A stretch of 64,000 bases of DNA. It comes from Opisthocomus hoazin (lineage: Eukaryota; Chordata; Aves; Opisthocomiformes; Opisthocomidae). Of this stretch, positions 51,026 to 61,636 are shown piece by piece (position 1 is the stretch's first letter; each line of letters starts with the position of its first letter). The stretch spans positions 5,766,001 through 5,830,000 of the forward strand of contig NC_134436.1 of assembly GCF_030867145.1 (NCBI RefSeq), in the 5' to 3' direction. A program made the position numbers and the translations under genes. The notes beneath the pieces were generated by a model. It did no database searches. It had not been told where the DNA came from and was given only the letters and a program-made list of their open reading frames with translations.

Positions 51026-54000
51026 AAGTTTAACCTGATTAACCTTAGAGCTTTGTTTTCAAAGTGCTTTATAGTGACACTGGGCAGTGGATTGAGTTTG
51101 TCTACCATCAGATATTTTCAGAAACTTGTTATTTGGAAAATCATTTGGCCGTGGGCTCTATTTTCTACTTTTCGCAAGGGATTTTTTTTTTCCCCCCTGC
51201 ATCAAGGTATGATTGTCTCACTGAATGGGGGAAGAAAAAAAAGCATGTTTTATCTTGTTACATCATGAATAGCGAAGTATTGTGAGGAAACACTTTCTCT
51301 TGGCAACGTGAGTGAGGTTAAACCTGTAGCTAGAGGTGTGTTGTTGCTGGTGCCGTCGTCTTTGTGAAGCCAAACAGCTTTCTTGCCCAGATTTGAGTAA
51401 CTGTCCATACCGTTTTATGCTTACTGCATTGATATGGGAATCTTTTATGTTGTTCCTCTCCATTTAGCTATCGCTGTGCTTCTAAAGAGATTTTTGAAAT
51501 TTCTTTGCAGTGGTGAGGATAAGCACACTTTGTCAGTGACCACCTATTTCTGACCTGGCATTTGGAACTACTGTGGTATTTCTGCGTTTCTTTGCGGACT
51601 GGTATATACAGATTTTGAGGGATGTGAGACGTTAAGGGATTTGGGCCTTGCTGTGAGAAGAGCTGGTTCACATCTTGTGCAGTTTAAGTTAGTGGTTCTC
51701 CAGCCTTGTTTAGTGTTTGTGCTCCAGTATATTTTTATTAGGAGTCTCTTGGTAGTTAAAAGAAGAATATCCCCTCCTCTCCCTGATCAAGTATCAAGAA
51801 GTTGTTAATAAACACAGTTTAACGGGTTCCTGGAGTAGAAAATAGTGACCATTACATCGTAAGGAGAGGCTTGCATTCATTTTGAAATACTTTGAACTGT
51901 TCAGGGTTTTCTGGCTATATTAAAAGCAGGAAGCCGTGAAGGACACATGCTCATTGCTTTTAGATGGTAAAGATGGTTACCCAGCTTTCGTCCTTACCGA
52001 TGTGGTCCAGTTGTCACATAGGATAGTGGATTCCTCTTCTCCTCTGGGTGAATCCCTAATTAATACCTTCAGCAGTCCTTGTGCTGGCCGAGCGGGTTTC
52101 GGGAGGCAATTTGGCTATGCAGAGCTCAAGCTTAATCTGCTGTGTTTGATTTCAAGATAGCCAAGTATGTATTATTTATTTTTTTCTCGTTTCTTCTGCT
52201 TCTCTAAAGTCAGCTGTAGATGTGATTTGCAAAAGGAGATCGGAGCCTGTTTAGCTGAATCGTTTTGATTGGTTTTGCTTATTTTGTAATTTTAACTGAA
52301 ATTTCCTGGTATCTTTTCCAGTGCATGGGAATTTTCTCAAAAATCAGATTTTTAAAAGATTTAGCTTGATCTTTAACTCAGGTCGGAATTACAGGGGTAG
52401 TCTCAAGGGTAGTGGGAAATAGAAGTTCTTGTTTTCTATCTCTTTCCCTTTCGTTATAGCTGAAAATATGCTTGAAGACTGCTATTCCTTTTTTCAAGGT
52501 AAACCAGCTCTTGTCGAGTTTTGTCCACCCATCCTTTGTATCCTGTGAATCCATTCTTTGCTAGGGAAGTTTTCTCCCTGAAGAAACGTAGCAATGTTGT
52601 CTGCCTTGCTAGGTACTGCTGCTGCTACTTGTGTGTCTTGTCCCTGTTCCCAGGGTTACTGCTGTCACTTCTGTAACTGCTCTCTCGATACTGGGACTAA
52701 AACTGGGTTAAAGAACAAAGCTGCACCAAGCTGTTTCTCCTCGAAGTCAGTTAAGTGACTAAAGGCCACTCCTAAGTCCTGAAGCACGGTGCACACCTAA
52801 GCATTACCTGCCTGTAGCTAGCACGCATCTGGTAGCAATCTGGTTAGCCTGTACCGGTTTGATAGAGTTCTGCTGGAAGAGAGGCAGCTTTTTTTCATGT
52901 TTCTCATGGATGAGATGAGCCTTGCACGTGGAGTGCCATTGATCTACAGAAAAACCTAGGTGCTTTTGCACCTAGTTCCATGCAGTCATACGTATGTGGA
53001 ACTACTATGTCTGAGATGCCAGTTTTAGTTGCTACCAGGTGTCTAAGGATCTTAATTGGAACTGTGATATATGAAGTTTTGTAATACCTACAAAATCTTT
53101 TGCCTTTGGGGGATCATTCATGGTTGTTTTTGTTTTGGAAGCATTTCATAGTCTCCGAAGGAAATGAGCTTTATGTAATTACACTGCTTGTCAGTACCTC
53201 TTTCTGCACGAGTGTCTTGTGAACCTGTTTGCCATGTTCATCTGCATCTCATAGAACTCCCAAAGATTTGAGGTATTGTGGAACAGAAAGACTAAAGAAG
53301 GCTGAAGTTACTGCCGAACTAGGTGAGGAACACGGGATGCAAGTCTCCAGGAAACAAGCTTTTGAAAGTCTACAGCTTGTAGAGCAATTTTTGTAGATTT
53401 TACTGCCATTGCTAGTTTTACCATTAGTGAAAATACAGAGGCTTTCTTCAGTGTAACTTTTTTCAGTTGGATTATAACAGCTATAAGGCAACGGAACACA
53501 TCTATGCTTAGACCCAGTGTTGTCGCTTCGCTGTTGCTGCCATTCCCAGTTAGGGGATGGAGAGCGCTTATCCCAGGCGGGCTAATTAAGGAAAGACAGC
53601 TGGTTGGAAATATCATTCTACTTTTGCAAGAGCTGTGAGCAACTTAACAAGAATTTCTGGAAAAAAGGAACTTATAAATGGGATTAATTGGCAATATTTA
53701 GCAGCTACGCTTCCGCTGTGAGAAGCTGCTAGGCTCTTGTGGTTGTGGGAGTAAAAAATCGAGCGTGTTCTTTCAGAGTGCGCAAGCGGAGGTCAGTATT
53801 GTAGGCGCTCAAGGCCTTGCTGGAGTAACTGAACTCACCGTTTGCACTAGGTGAGTGTTCTGTTCAGCAGCAGGGCAATGGAGTGGAGTCTGTGGTAAAT
53901 GCACTTTCAGGCTGCTTGGGAAAATTGCGGAGGCGGCTGGCACAGTAGCTTTATGTAGAGGGTGGGTGGGGTAAACAGCAAGGTGCAGGCTGAGAGAAGG

Positions 54001-54990
54001 GAACAGCGCGATGAAGGGAAGAGTTGGACTTGTAGATGCCTGTCGTCCTTCTTGCACAAGAGTTCGAGGCCTTCCCGAGCACGGACTAGTGACACCAGCT
54101 GTTAGGAATTTTGACATTCTTCCTTTGCCAAGTGCTGTGGATGTACAGGGCAGATTAGAGTTGTCTAATTGCTGTTTCCAGACAACAGGGCAGCATCCAC
54201 CCCATCATCTTTTAGTCTTCAGTTAGTAGGCTTAAGTGCTCTAGAGACACACGTCTGTGTACAGTGTGTAAAGTCCATGGAGTTAGGATGTAGGTGATCT
54301 GGGGAATAACCCCAAAGAGTCACTGTTTGAGAGGAGTAGAGAGGATTTATTAGGAATAGAAGCTATAATAGGGAAAACAAGCTGTATATCTGGGAGCAGA
54401 AAGAAGCCTCAAGCTCTAAAATACAGTAAGAAAATGTGGAATGAGTTTAGGATGGGAAATGAGAAAAAGCAAGAAACATTGTAGTAGATGCCATTAAATT
54501 AACACAGCTACCTGCTTCCCAATTAAATACATAAATACAATGCTAAATTTCCAGCCTAAAAGTCAGTCCGTGTAGTCTGCCTCCACATTCATGGCCCAGG
54601 TGTTGAGAGGTCATGGAGATCTCTCAGGAGCACCACTGCGTGTGCCGGGTTGCCTATTTGTGGAGCTAAGACACTGTCCTCTTAGCCAAGATGTGCTCTG
54701 ATGCTCCGAAGGAGGAGGAGCAAGTGGAGAGGGGCAGGAGAAATGCAGTTGTCCTGCTTCTCCCTTGCATCAGTGGACATTCCAAGGATGCAGCATCTCC
54801 TTAAAGTCCGCTACACAGTTTTCTTTACCTGGGCAGCAGCAGAGGCGCAGTAGAACTCAGTAGGTGCACACTGAAGACAAAAACTTGCTCTGCAGTCAGT
54901 AGCCTACTGTGGAAGTCTGTCATCATTCTGGTGAAGTTTGTGTTCTTGCACCCTTTGTGTTATAGTGCTGCTCTGCTCTAGTTTTATTCG

Positions 54991-55826
54991 TGTCGTGGCT
55001 GACCCTGGCTGCACAGCGGGTGCCCCCCAAAGCCATTCTATCACTCCCCTCCTCAGCTGGGCAGGGGAGAGAAAATACGATGAAAGGGAATGGGGGTTGT
55101 GGTCAGTTCATCACACGCTGTCTCTGCCACTCCGTCCTCCTTACTCTCCGCCCCTGCTCCAGCGTGGGTCCTTCCCATGGGGTACAGCCCCTCAGCCACA
55201 AACTGCTCCAGCGTGGGTCCTTGCCACGGGCTGCAGCTCTTCAGGAACAGGCTGCTCCAGCGTGGGTCCCCCACAGAGTCACAAGCCCTTGCCAGCAAAC
55301 CTGCTCCAGCGTGGGCTCCTCTCTCCACGGGTCCACAGGTCCTGGCAGGAGCCTGCTCCAGCATGGGCTCCCCACGGGGTCACAGTCTGCTTCGGGCATC
55401 CCCCTGCTCTGGCGTGGGGTCCTCCCTGTGCTGTTGGTAGGGATCTGCTGCCTCGTGGGCCTGCATGGCTGCAAGGACAGCCTGCCTCACCACGGTCTGC
55501 TCCACGGGCTGCAGGGAACCTCTGCTCCGGGGCCGGGAGCACCTCCTGCCCTCCTTCTGTACTGACCTTGGGGTCTGCAGAGCTGCTCCTCTCACACATT
55601 CTTGCTCCTCTCTCCCGCTGCAGTTTCTTTTTCCTGCTTAAATATGTTATCCCAGAGATGCTGCCGCCATCACTGATGGGCTCGGCCTTGGCCAGCAGTG
55701 GGTCCAGCCTGCAGCCAGCTGGCATTGGCATGGTCAGACATGGAGGAAGCTTCTAGCAGCTTCTCAGAGAAGCCACCCCTGTAGCCCCCCTGTGCTACCA
55801 AAACCTGACCACACAAGCCCAATACC
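54991..55826 (-). mobile_element. solo-LTR-like element, reverse orientation, internally deleted
   Basis: Read in reverse it is clearly the same family as 60477-61631: matching ends (its right part carries GCAGCTTCTCAGAGAAGCCA and CTACCAAAAC), matching middle, and the same array of about 50 bp repeats. It lacks roughly 240 bp corresponding to about 61300-61540 of the other copy. The direct junction is near 55080-55090, where GATGAAAGG runs into GAATGGGGGTT. The terminal TG...CA is decayed at the right end and I find no target-site duplication, so it is probably the older copy. No retroviral coding sequence is attached. The open frame that runs through it (54938-55756) is an artefact. Confidence 0.85.
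55156..55470 (-). repeat. tandem repeat of about 50 bp inside the reverse LTR
   Basis: The motif GCTCCAGCGTGGG or a close variant recurs at 55156, 55205, 55254, 55303, 55355 and 55406, that is every 49-52 bp. Each is followed by a conserved CCACGGG-type block. It is an LTR-internal minisatellite shared with the copy at 60873-61217. Confidence 0.85.
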
Positions 55827-57568
55827 CTGGAGTGAAACGATGTAGCATGTAGGAGACCATTCTCAACCTACAGCCCAGGGAGTTAGCAATGATCTCCAAG
55901 ACATTTCCCAATAAAGGAGCAGAAGAAAGCAATGGCAGGGTCTTCCTGTGAACTGTTGAAGGATGGTTAGGTTGGGGCTAAATTGCTGTAATGTGGGATT
56001 TCTGCTGAATGTGCTGACCCCAGCCATCCATGTTTGATATTCTCAATGAGAGTTTCCGTTCCTTGCTCTTAGCTCAGAGGATCAGTGCATGTATTTATCC
56101 TTCAGCTACAAAAGGGGATGAGATGTTCCTCACTCATTTAAGCAAGTAGTAATTGAAAACACTGTCAACAATGTATAATCAGTGTAAAGAGTATTTCTAT
56201 GCATTCAGATTTAAAATAAAATTATAAAAAGCCTGGTGCACTTCCCTGGAGTAATGTTTGCTGGTGGGGCCGTTTGGGTAGCAGTGGAGACTACACCTGA
56301 TCTGTGCTCCCTCTTGTGGCACCGTGCGTTGGGAGAGCATCATCGCACATGGCTTGCACATCAGCAGTAGTGCTGGTTATGAACACTGTGTGGTTATTCT
56401 TAACTGGAGTGGCCCTCAAGAGACTACAATTTTGAAAACGTGGAAAGTGTGGTTTACTTTTCCACTGGTACTCTTCTATATATGTCCAGAAACACTAAAA
56501 TATATGTGTCTGTGGAGTCACATCAAACCTTTACTGCCTTTGTCCGTTCCTGGATTCTTCACTAGCCATCTCCTGGGCTTCTGTTTGTCATTGTTATGCG
56601 TGTTGCAGCCAGATAGACTGGAGTTTTCCCATCACCCAGTGGACATAGTTTTCATAATGTAATCTTTTGTTTGTGTGTTGCTTGTGTTTTCATACCTAAC
56701 TGCAAGGCAGAAAAAAGTTCAAGGTGAACTTCAGACAAAGCGCTGTAGTCAGGCAGTGGAGGAAGGCTTGCCTGTAGGGGCAATACTGTGAATTTTTCAA
56801 GCTTTCTGGTTTTGGTGCAGCGCATCCCTATGCAAGAAAGAGGAGGAGATGAAGTGGTGAATGCTTTTGAGGTGGAGTTGTGTTTTGAATGGGGGTTGGA
56901 TGTAGCAGTTCAGGGGTTAATCCATAATCTGTGATGGCAAGAGTAAAGGAATTGTGTGGCTTATTCCATCATGTGTTTTACTTGAATGCGTTGTTCCTCT
57001 TTCTGCTGAGACAGCTGATAGAGGGGAAGAAGGCTGAAGCAAATACAATGTTTTAAGACGCTCATTTTTTCATGGTAGCCCTCCAACAGTTAGCCAGTGT
57101 CTCCTAGACATGAATAACGGGGAGGACAGGGTTGGTGGGAAGCTAAATGAGCAGTAATTGCTTAGATGTGGGATACCAACGAGTAGGTAGAAATTGATGG
57201 TCGCTGTGGTGTGGGCAGTGAAAGGGAGCAGATAATTAAAAAACAAAAAGGGAAGAAAGGAGTGAAAGATTTTGAAGAACTGAGGTAATCTCTGAAAGAA
57301 ACATTTGCAGCTGAGTGTTTATAGAAGTTCTTGCATCTCTTTCTCGAATGAAAGGGAAGAAAGAAAACAGTAGGGAGGAGCTGTTGTGTGGGGAGAGGAC
57401 TGTGATTAAGTCAGGGTGAAGAAAGATGGTGACTGCCAAGGGTTAGAGGACACAGACTGTGGCAGTGAATTACAGAGACGTTCTGCAGAGAACGGTCCCT
57501 CCTCCTTGTGGTAAGATAGAGCTGGAAAAAAAATTCATATTCTGTTGCATGTCAGTAGTGTATGGTGA

Positions 57569-57589
57569 TTTTTTTTTTTTTTTTTTTTT
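57569..57589. repeat. T21 homopolymer
   Basis: Twenty-one consecutive T lie about 380 bases before the acceptor of the 21-codon FBXW11 exon. It is too far upstream to be the branch-site pyrimidine tract. Confidence 0.95.
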
Positions 57590-57971
57590 GTCAACTAGAC
57601 ATATGCAATTTAACTTTGGCAGAAAGTGCTAGTTGATTACTTTGACGGGTTTAATTACTTTGACTTGAGTAGGACGACAGTGAATTTATTTCCCAGTGAG
57701 AAAAGCGTTGAAAGGCTGCTTGAAAACCTGTCACAGGAAATTGAAGAGGGGTTGGGGAGTTATCTTTACAGTAAATGGAATTGATAAACATGTCAGTTAA
57801 AAGAGGAATATATTTATAATACCGAGGTTTTGTGGCCAGAAATCTTTGATAATTCCATTTACTGGGAAAACGAATTTTATCTGTTCAATTGATTTGCTTT
57901 TTTGTAATGCTTGTAGAGCAAGGAATTGTCATAGAATAAAAATTTGAATTCAGATTTCTTTTCTTTCCTAG

Positions 57972-58034
57972 AACACGTCAGTAATGGAGGATCAGAATGA
58001 AGATGAGTCTCCAAAGAAAAATACCCTATGGCAG
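57972..58034 (+). CDS. FBXW11: FBXW11 21-codon exon
   Basis: The exon encodes NTSVMEDQNEDESPKKNTLW followed by Q. The acceptor AG is at 57970-57971 (TTTCTTTCCTAG) and the donor GTAAGA at 58035. It is phase 0 at both ends. It matches the acidic, low-complexity N-terminal segment of the 529-residue vertebrate FBXW11 isoform. Known isoforms use either this exon, the 34-codon exon at 34922, or neither, so the N-terminus before the D domain is variable. It contains a second in-frame Met (codon 5) that could serve as a start if transcription began inside the intron. Both flanking introns carry copies of the same LTR in opposite orientation. Confidence 0.96.
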
Positions 58035-59121
58035 GTAAGATTAACATTCGCATAGAAAGAGTTGGCATGGTATATTATGTTCCTGCTTTGAAGAAACTTC
58101 CGAATCTTAGGTCTGCATAATCATCCTTCTATGTAGTTGACTGTATCATCCTAAAATTAGCTCAGCCTTCAAGTGAAGGACGATGTCAGTGAATAATACT
58201 TGAGAAATTACTAGATCTTCTCAGATTTTGTCATTTTTGCTGACCTTGAAAGGACAATTCTGCATCAAAGGATACTTGGGAATGCAGTTCAACCTTTCTG
58301 AGCATGTGACTGTCGTTTAAAAGGAAAAATTCTACACCCTTACATGGCAAGGAGTTGCAGCCAATTTGCTGTGAAGGAGTTTGGGAATATTTCAGAGAGC
58401 CCAGTGGCCCTCTTGGTCTCCTGAAGGGCTCTCAGAAGAGCTTGGCACCAGTCTTTGGTTCTATTTACTAACTAGCAGCAAGTCCTGGAGTGTTCTTCTT
58501 GCAGCATCCTTGTTTGTAGCTAAAGCTCCCGGGATTTTAATGGTGTTTTTATGTGAATGTCCCAAATACTGACATGAGTTGGTTTTCAAGAACAAAATAA
58601 GGCCTTGACATTGTGAAATTATCAGCTTTCATTTATGGACAAGCAGTTCAACACTGACATGAGGGTCTGGAATTTTTGATTAGTAAGGTATTAATACCCA
58701 ACTTTGGTATGTCTCTAAATGTGTAGTATTTTAACTGTTGGAACCCATGTCCATCGTGTGGAGGCAGACTGCAGCTTGCCTCTACTGCGCACTGCAATGT
58801 GCAGCAGAAACCACTGGTTTAATCTGGAAAAGTTTGTTCCAAGAAGAGTGCAGTTCCCTGCTGTTGAAGTGGTAAGAGGTGTAAGGAAATCGAAGTCTTT
58901 CAGTGTAAGAAGTAACTTAGTTATGAGCAAGGTCCTGTCATCTTTATCTATGAAAGATAAAATTTGTATGGCGTAACTCATAGCTTTAAGAAAGTGTTTT
59001 AAAATATAATTCTGTTGATTATTTCTTTGCATCTTTTCACGTTTTCTTCTTCAGGAGTTCTTGTGAGGCTGTTCTGATTCTTGTTTATATTTAAATACTG
59101 CTATTCCTTTTCTAAAAACAG

Positions 59122-59347
59122 ATAAGTAATGGAACTTCATCTGTGATTGTCTCGAGAAAAAGACCATCGGAAGGAAACTACGAAAAGGAAAAAGACTTGT
59201 GTATTAAATATTTTGACCAGTGGTCTGAATCAGATCAAGTCGAATTTGTGGAACACCTTATTTCACGAATGTGTCACTATCAGCATGGACATATTAACTC
59301 TTACTTGAAGCCCATGTTACAGCGGGACTTCATCACTGCATTACCAG
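59122..59347 (+). CDS. FBXW11: FBXW11 exon encoding the D (dimerisation) domain
   Basis: Seventy-five codons plus one base begin [20 protein letters not shown] and end [19 protein letters not shown]. The second half (from about [17 protein letters not shown]) is the D domain, a short helical region through which beta-TrCP proteins form homo- and heterodimers. The F-box that binds SKP1 starts in the next exon, outside the window. The acceptor AG is at 59120-59121 and the donor GTAAAT at 59348; the exon ends in phase 1. One difference from the human protein as I recall it is Glu instead of Gln in [12 protein letters not shown] also has YEKEK at this place. No stop, frameshift or missing residue is seen. 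Confidence 0.97.
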
Positions 59348-60471
59348 GTAAATTAATGTTTATTTTACAAGAGGTGCATTTACAAATACTTTTTTTCTTT
59401 AGTACTTTGAGTGTCTGCAAAGTTTTTGGAACATCCTCCAGATTTAGATTGTCTTGTATAGATGAAGTGATGTTTCCTAGTCAAAAGCCATGCAGGAGGG
59501 TAGCTGAAGTCATTCCCTTCTGTGATTAATTGAATTGGCCACTGGATGCCAGTGTTGTTCCACGTAAAAGTAGTTGTAAGTAACATATGTTGAAGAATGG
59601 TTTGTGTTTAAATTGGGACGGAGTTGTCGCAGGTGTATCTCTGCAAAGCTCTGGTCTGAATTCCTTTTTCATACAGACCCCATAGGTGTAGGAAACACTA
59701 CAGAGGTGTTTTCATTTGTGAAGTCTTTTTTACGTGTCTGTTTTGTTCCAAGTTGCACGAATCTTAAATGAAAAGCTGCCTTCTTAGATGAGTGGATCTA
59801 GTTTGTGTGGTCTTGTTGCTGACTCAAGAGCAAAAGCACTTGTGGATTTTTATTGTATAGTCCAGCCATGATTCTTTCCTGCAGTTGCTCAGAACCCCTT
59901 CTGCCACCGATCAGTGAAAACCTGTATCAGTAGTTCAGATATGAAATCTGTTCTTACACTTGCTGTATGCATTTCTTGGAAAAAACACAGAGCAGTAATA
60001 ACTAGGTATATAGAATCTTTAGCTTTCAATCTCCTGGTAAGTTGTATATATTTTTCCATGAAGTTCTGGAAGGAATTGTATTGCTGGACTTTTGCTGCTG
60101 GGGAGAATGATTAATTTGATTCTTTAGAACGTAAATGTGTGGACATTGTTTCCAGAGTGAGAAAAAAGCATGAAGTAAGTGGTCAGAATGTTCTGGTTGC
60201 CACTGGCAGTGTAATAGCACAGATTCACACCTGCAGTGAGTGAGTCCTCTGTGGATGTTATCCCAAGAATTCCAAGACGTGACAGTGAGTGCTGAGGGCA
60301 GATGAGGAGGTGATACGAATCGTAAGGGGATTGGAAACCGGTAATTTTCTGAGCACAGGGACCACTGAAGTAAAGTTCCCTTAAAGGCTGGTTGCATTAC
60401 AAGCTCTGAAGCTTTTGTAGCTGTTGGTGTGCTTAGGTGCTCTCGCGTGCATGGACTTTCCCGGTGTCTGG

Positions 60472-60476
60472 GACAG
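60472..60476 (+). repeat. left target-site duplication GACAG of the solo LTR
   Basis: GACAG directly precedes the LTR's TG and is repeated exactly after its CA at 61632-61636. It fixes both ends of the element to the base. Confidence 0.9.
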
Positions 60477-60872
60477 TGTTACGGGTTTGCATAGCAAAGT
60501 TTTGGTAGTGGGGGGGCTATAGGGATGGCTTCTCTGAGAAGCTGCTGGAAGCTTCCCCCATGTCTGATAAAGCCAGTGGTAGCTGGCTCTGAGACAGACC
60601 CGCTGCTGGCCAAGACCAAGCCAGTCAGCGACGGTGGTAGTGCCTCTGTGATAATAATGTATTTAAGAAAGGAAGAAAAAAAACAACTCTGGGCGAGACA
60701 GCAGTTAGAGAGGAGTGAGACTATGTGAGAGAAACAACTCTGCAGACATGAAGGTCAGTGGAGAAAGAGGGGGGAGGAGGTGCCCGAAAAGTTGGAGTAG
60801 AGAGCCTTCCCTTGCAGCTCGTGATGAAGACCATGGTGAGGCACGGTTCCCCTGCAATCCGTGGAGGTCCAC

Positions 60873-61217
60873 GGTGGAGCAGATCTCCACCTGCAGCCTG
60901 TGGAAGGGACCCCACACCAGAGCAGGGGGATACCCGAAGCAGGCTGTGACCCCGTGGGGAGCCCGCGCTGGAGCAGGCTCCTGCCAGGACCTGTGGACCC
61001 ATGGAGAGAGGAGCCCACGCCGGAGCAGGTTTGCTGGCAGGGCTTGTGACCCCATGGGGGACCCACGCTGGAGCAGCCTGTTCCTGAAGGACTGCACTCC
61101 ATGGGAAGGACTCACGCTGGGGCAGTTTGTGAAGAGCTGCAGCTCGTGGGAAGGACTCACGTTGGAGAAGTGTGTGGAGAACTGCCTCCCGTGAGAGGAA
61201 CCTTCATGCTGGAGCAG
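60873..61217 (+). repeat. tandem repeat of about 50 bp inside the plus-strand LTR
   Basis: GGAGCAG or a close variant, usually preceded by CACGCT, recurs near 60970, 61022, 61070, 61119, 61164 and 61211, that is every 45-52 bp, after two less regular units. It is the same array as in the reverse copy, so it belongs to the family and not to a local expansion. Confidence 0.85.
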
Positions 61218-61441
61218 CGGCAGAGTGTGAGGAGTCTTCCCCCTGAGGGACAAGGAGCAACAGAGCCAACGTGTGATGAACTGACCGTAACCCCCATTCC
61301 CCGTCCCCCTGCACCGCTCGGGGGGAGGAGGGAGAGAAACGGGAGTGAAGCTGAGCCCAGGAAGAAGAGAGGGGTGGGGAGAAGGTGTTTTAAGATCTGG
61401 ATGTATTTCTCACTATCCTGCTCTGATTTGATTGGTGATGA

Positions 61442-61447
61442 ATTAAA
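61442..61447 (+). terminator. possible LTR poly(A) signal in FBXW11 sense orientation
   Basis: ATTAAA lies 190 bases before the LTR end, followed by TCCCTTTTCTCC and then GTTTTGTCTGTG. This is a usual place for the R-region signal of an LTR. As it reads in the direction of FBXW11, it could cause occasional intronic polyadenylation. This is inferred. Confidence 0.4.
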
Positions 61448-61631
61448 CTCCCTTTTCTCCCCAAGTTCAGTCTGTTTTGTCTGTGACAGTAATTAGTGAG
61501 TGATCTCTCCCTGTCCTTGTCTCGGCCCTTGAGCCTTTCATCATATCTCCTCTCCCCTGTCCAGTTGAGGAGGGGCAGTGATAGAGCGGTTTTGGTGGGC
61601 ACCTGGCATTTATCCAGGCCAAGCCAAAACA

Positions 61632-61636
61632 GACAG
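61632..61636 (+). repeat. right target-site duplication GACAG of the solo LTR
   Basis: GACAG directly follows the terminal CA of the solo LTR and matches 60472-60476. The pre-insertion site would read once through GACAGGATG. Confidence 0.9.

Larger units (their letters stand above)
35024..57971 (+). other. FBXW11: FBXW11 intron between the cassette exon and the 21-codon exon
   Basis: This is 22.9 kb of AT-rich intron ending in TTTCTTTCCTAG. It contains three CR1 fragments, a 123 bp hairpin element, one minus-strand LTR, and homopolymer tracts (A29 at 38034, G13 at 38397, T25 at 48796, T21 at 57569). A small hairpin with 8 bp arms (CTTCTCGC at 39704-39711 and its complement at 39719-39726) is also present. 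Elsewhere I see nothing that supports a gene. Confidence 0.85.
60477..61631 (+). mobile_element. full-length solo LTR (ERVL/ERVK-like) with 5 bp target duplication
   Basis: The element begins TGTTACGGGTTTGC and ends GCCAAGCCAAAACA. It is flanked by the perfect direct repeat GACAG (60472-60476 and 61632-61636). TG...CA ends, a 5 bp duplication, a length of 1155 bp and no internal gag-pol sequence identify a solo LTR left by recombination between two LTRs. It contains an array of about 50 bp repeats (60873-61217), a GA-rich block (61314-61385) and a possible poly(A) signal ATTAAA (61442-61447). A 5 bp duplication fits ERVL-type integration best, with ERVK as an alternative. It is in the same orientation as FBXW11. 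Confidence 0.93.

Noticed and set aside
54938-55756. 272-codon + strand open frame
   Set aside because: It runs through the reverse LTR and its ~50 bp repeat array. The residues repeat with the array and resemble no protein.
60705-61253. 182-codon minus-strand open frame
   Set aside because: It is the same LTR repeat array read in the plus-oriented copy; not a gene.
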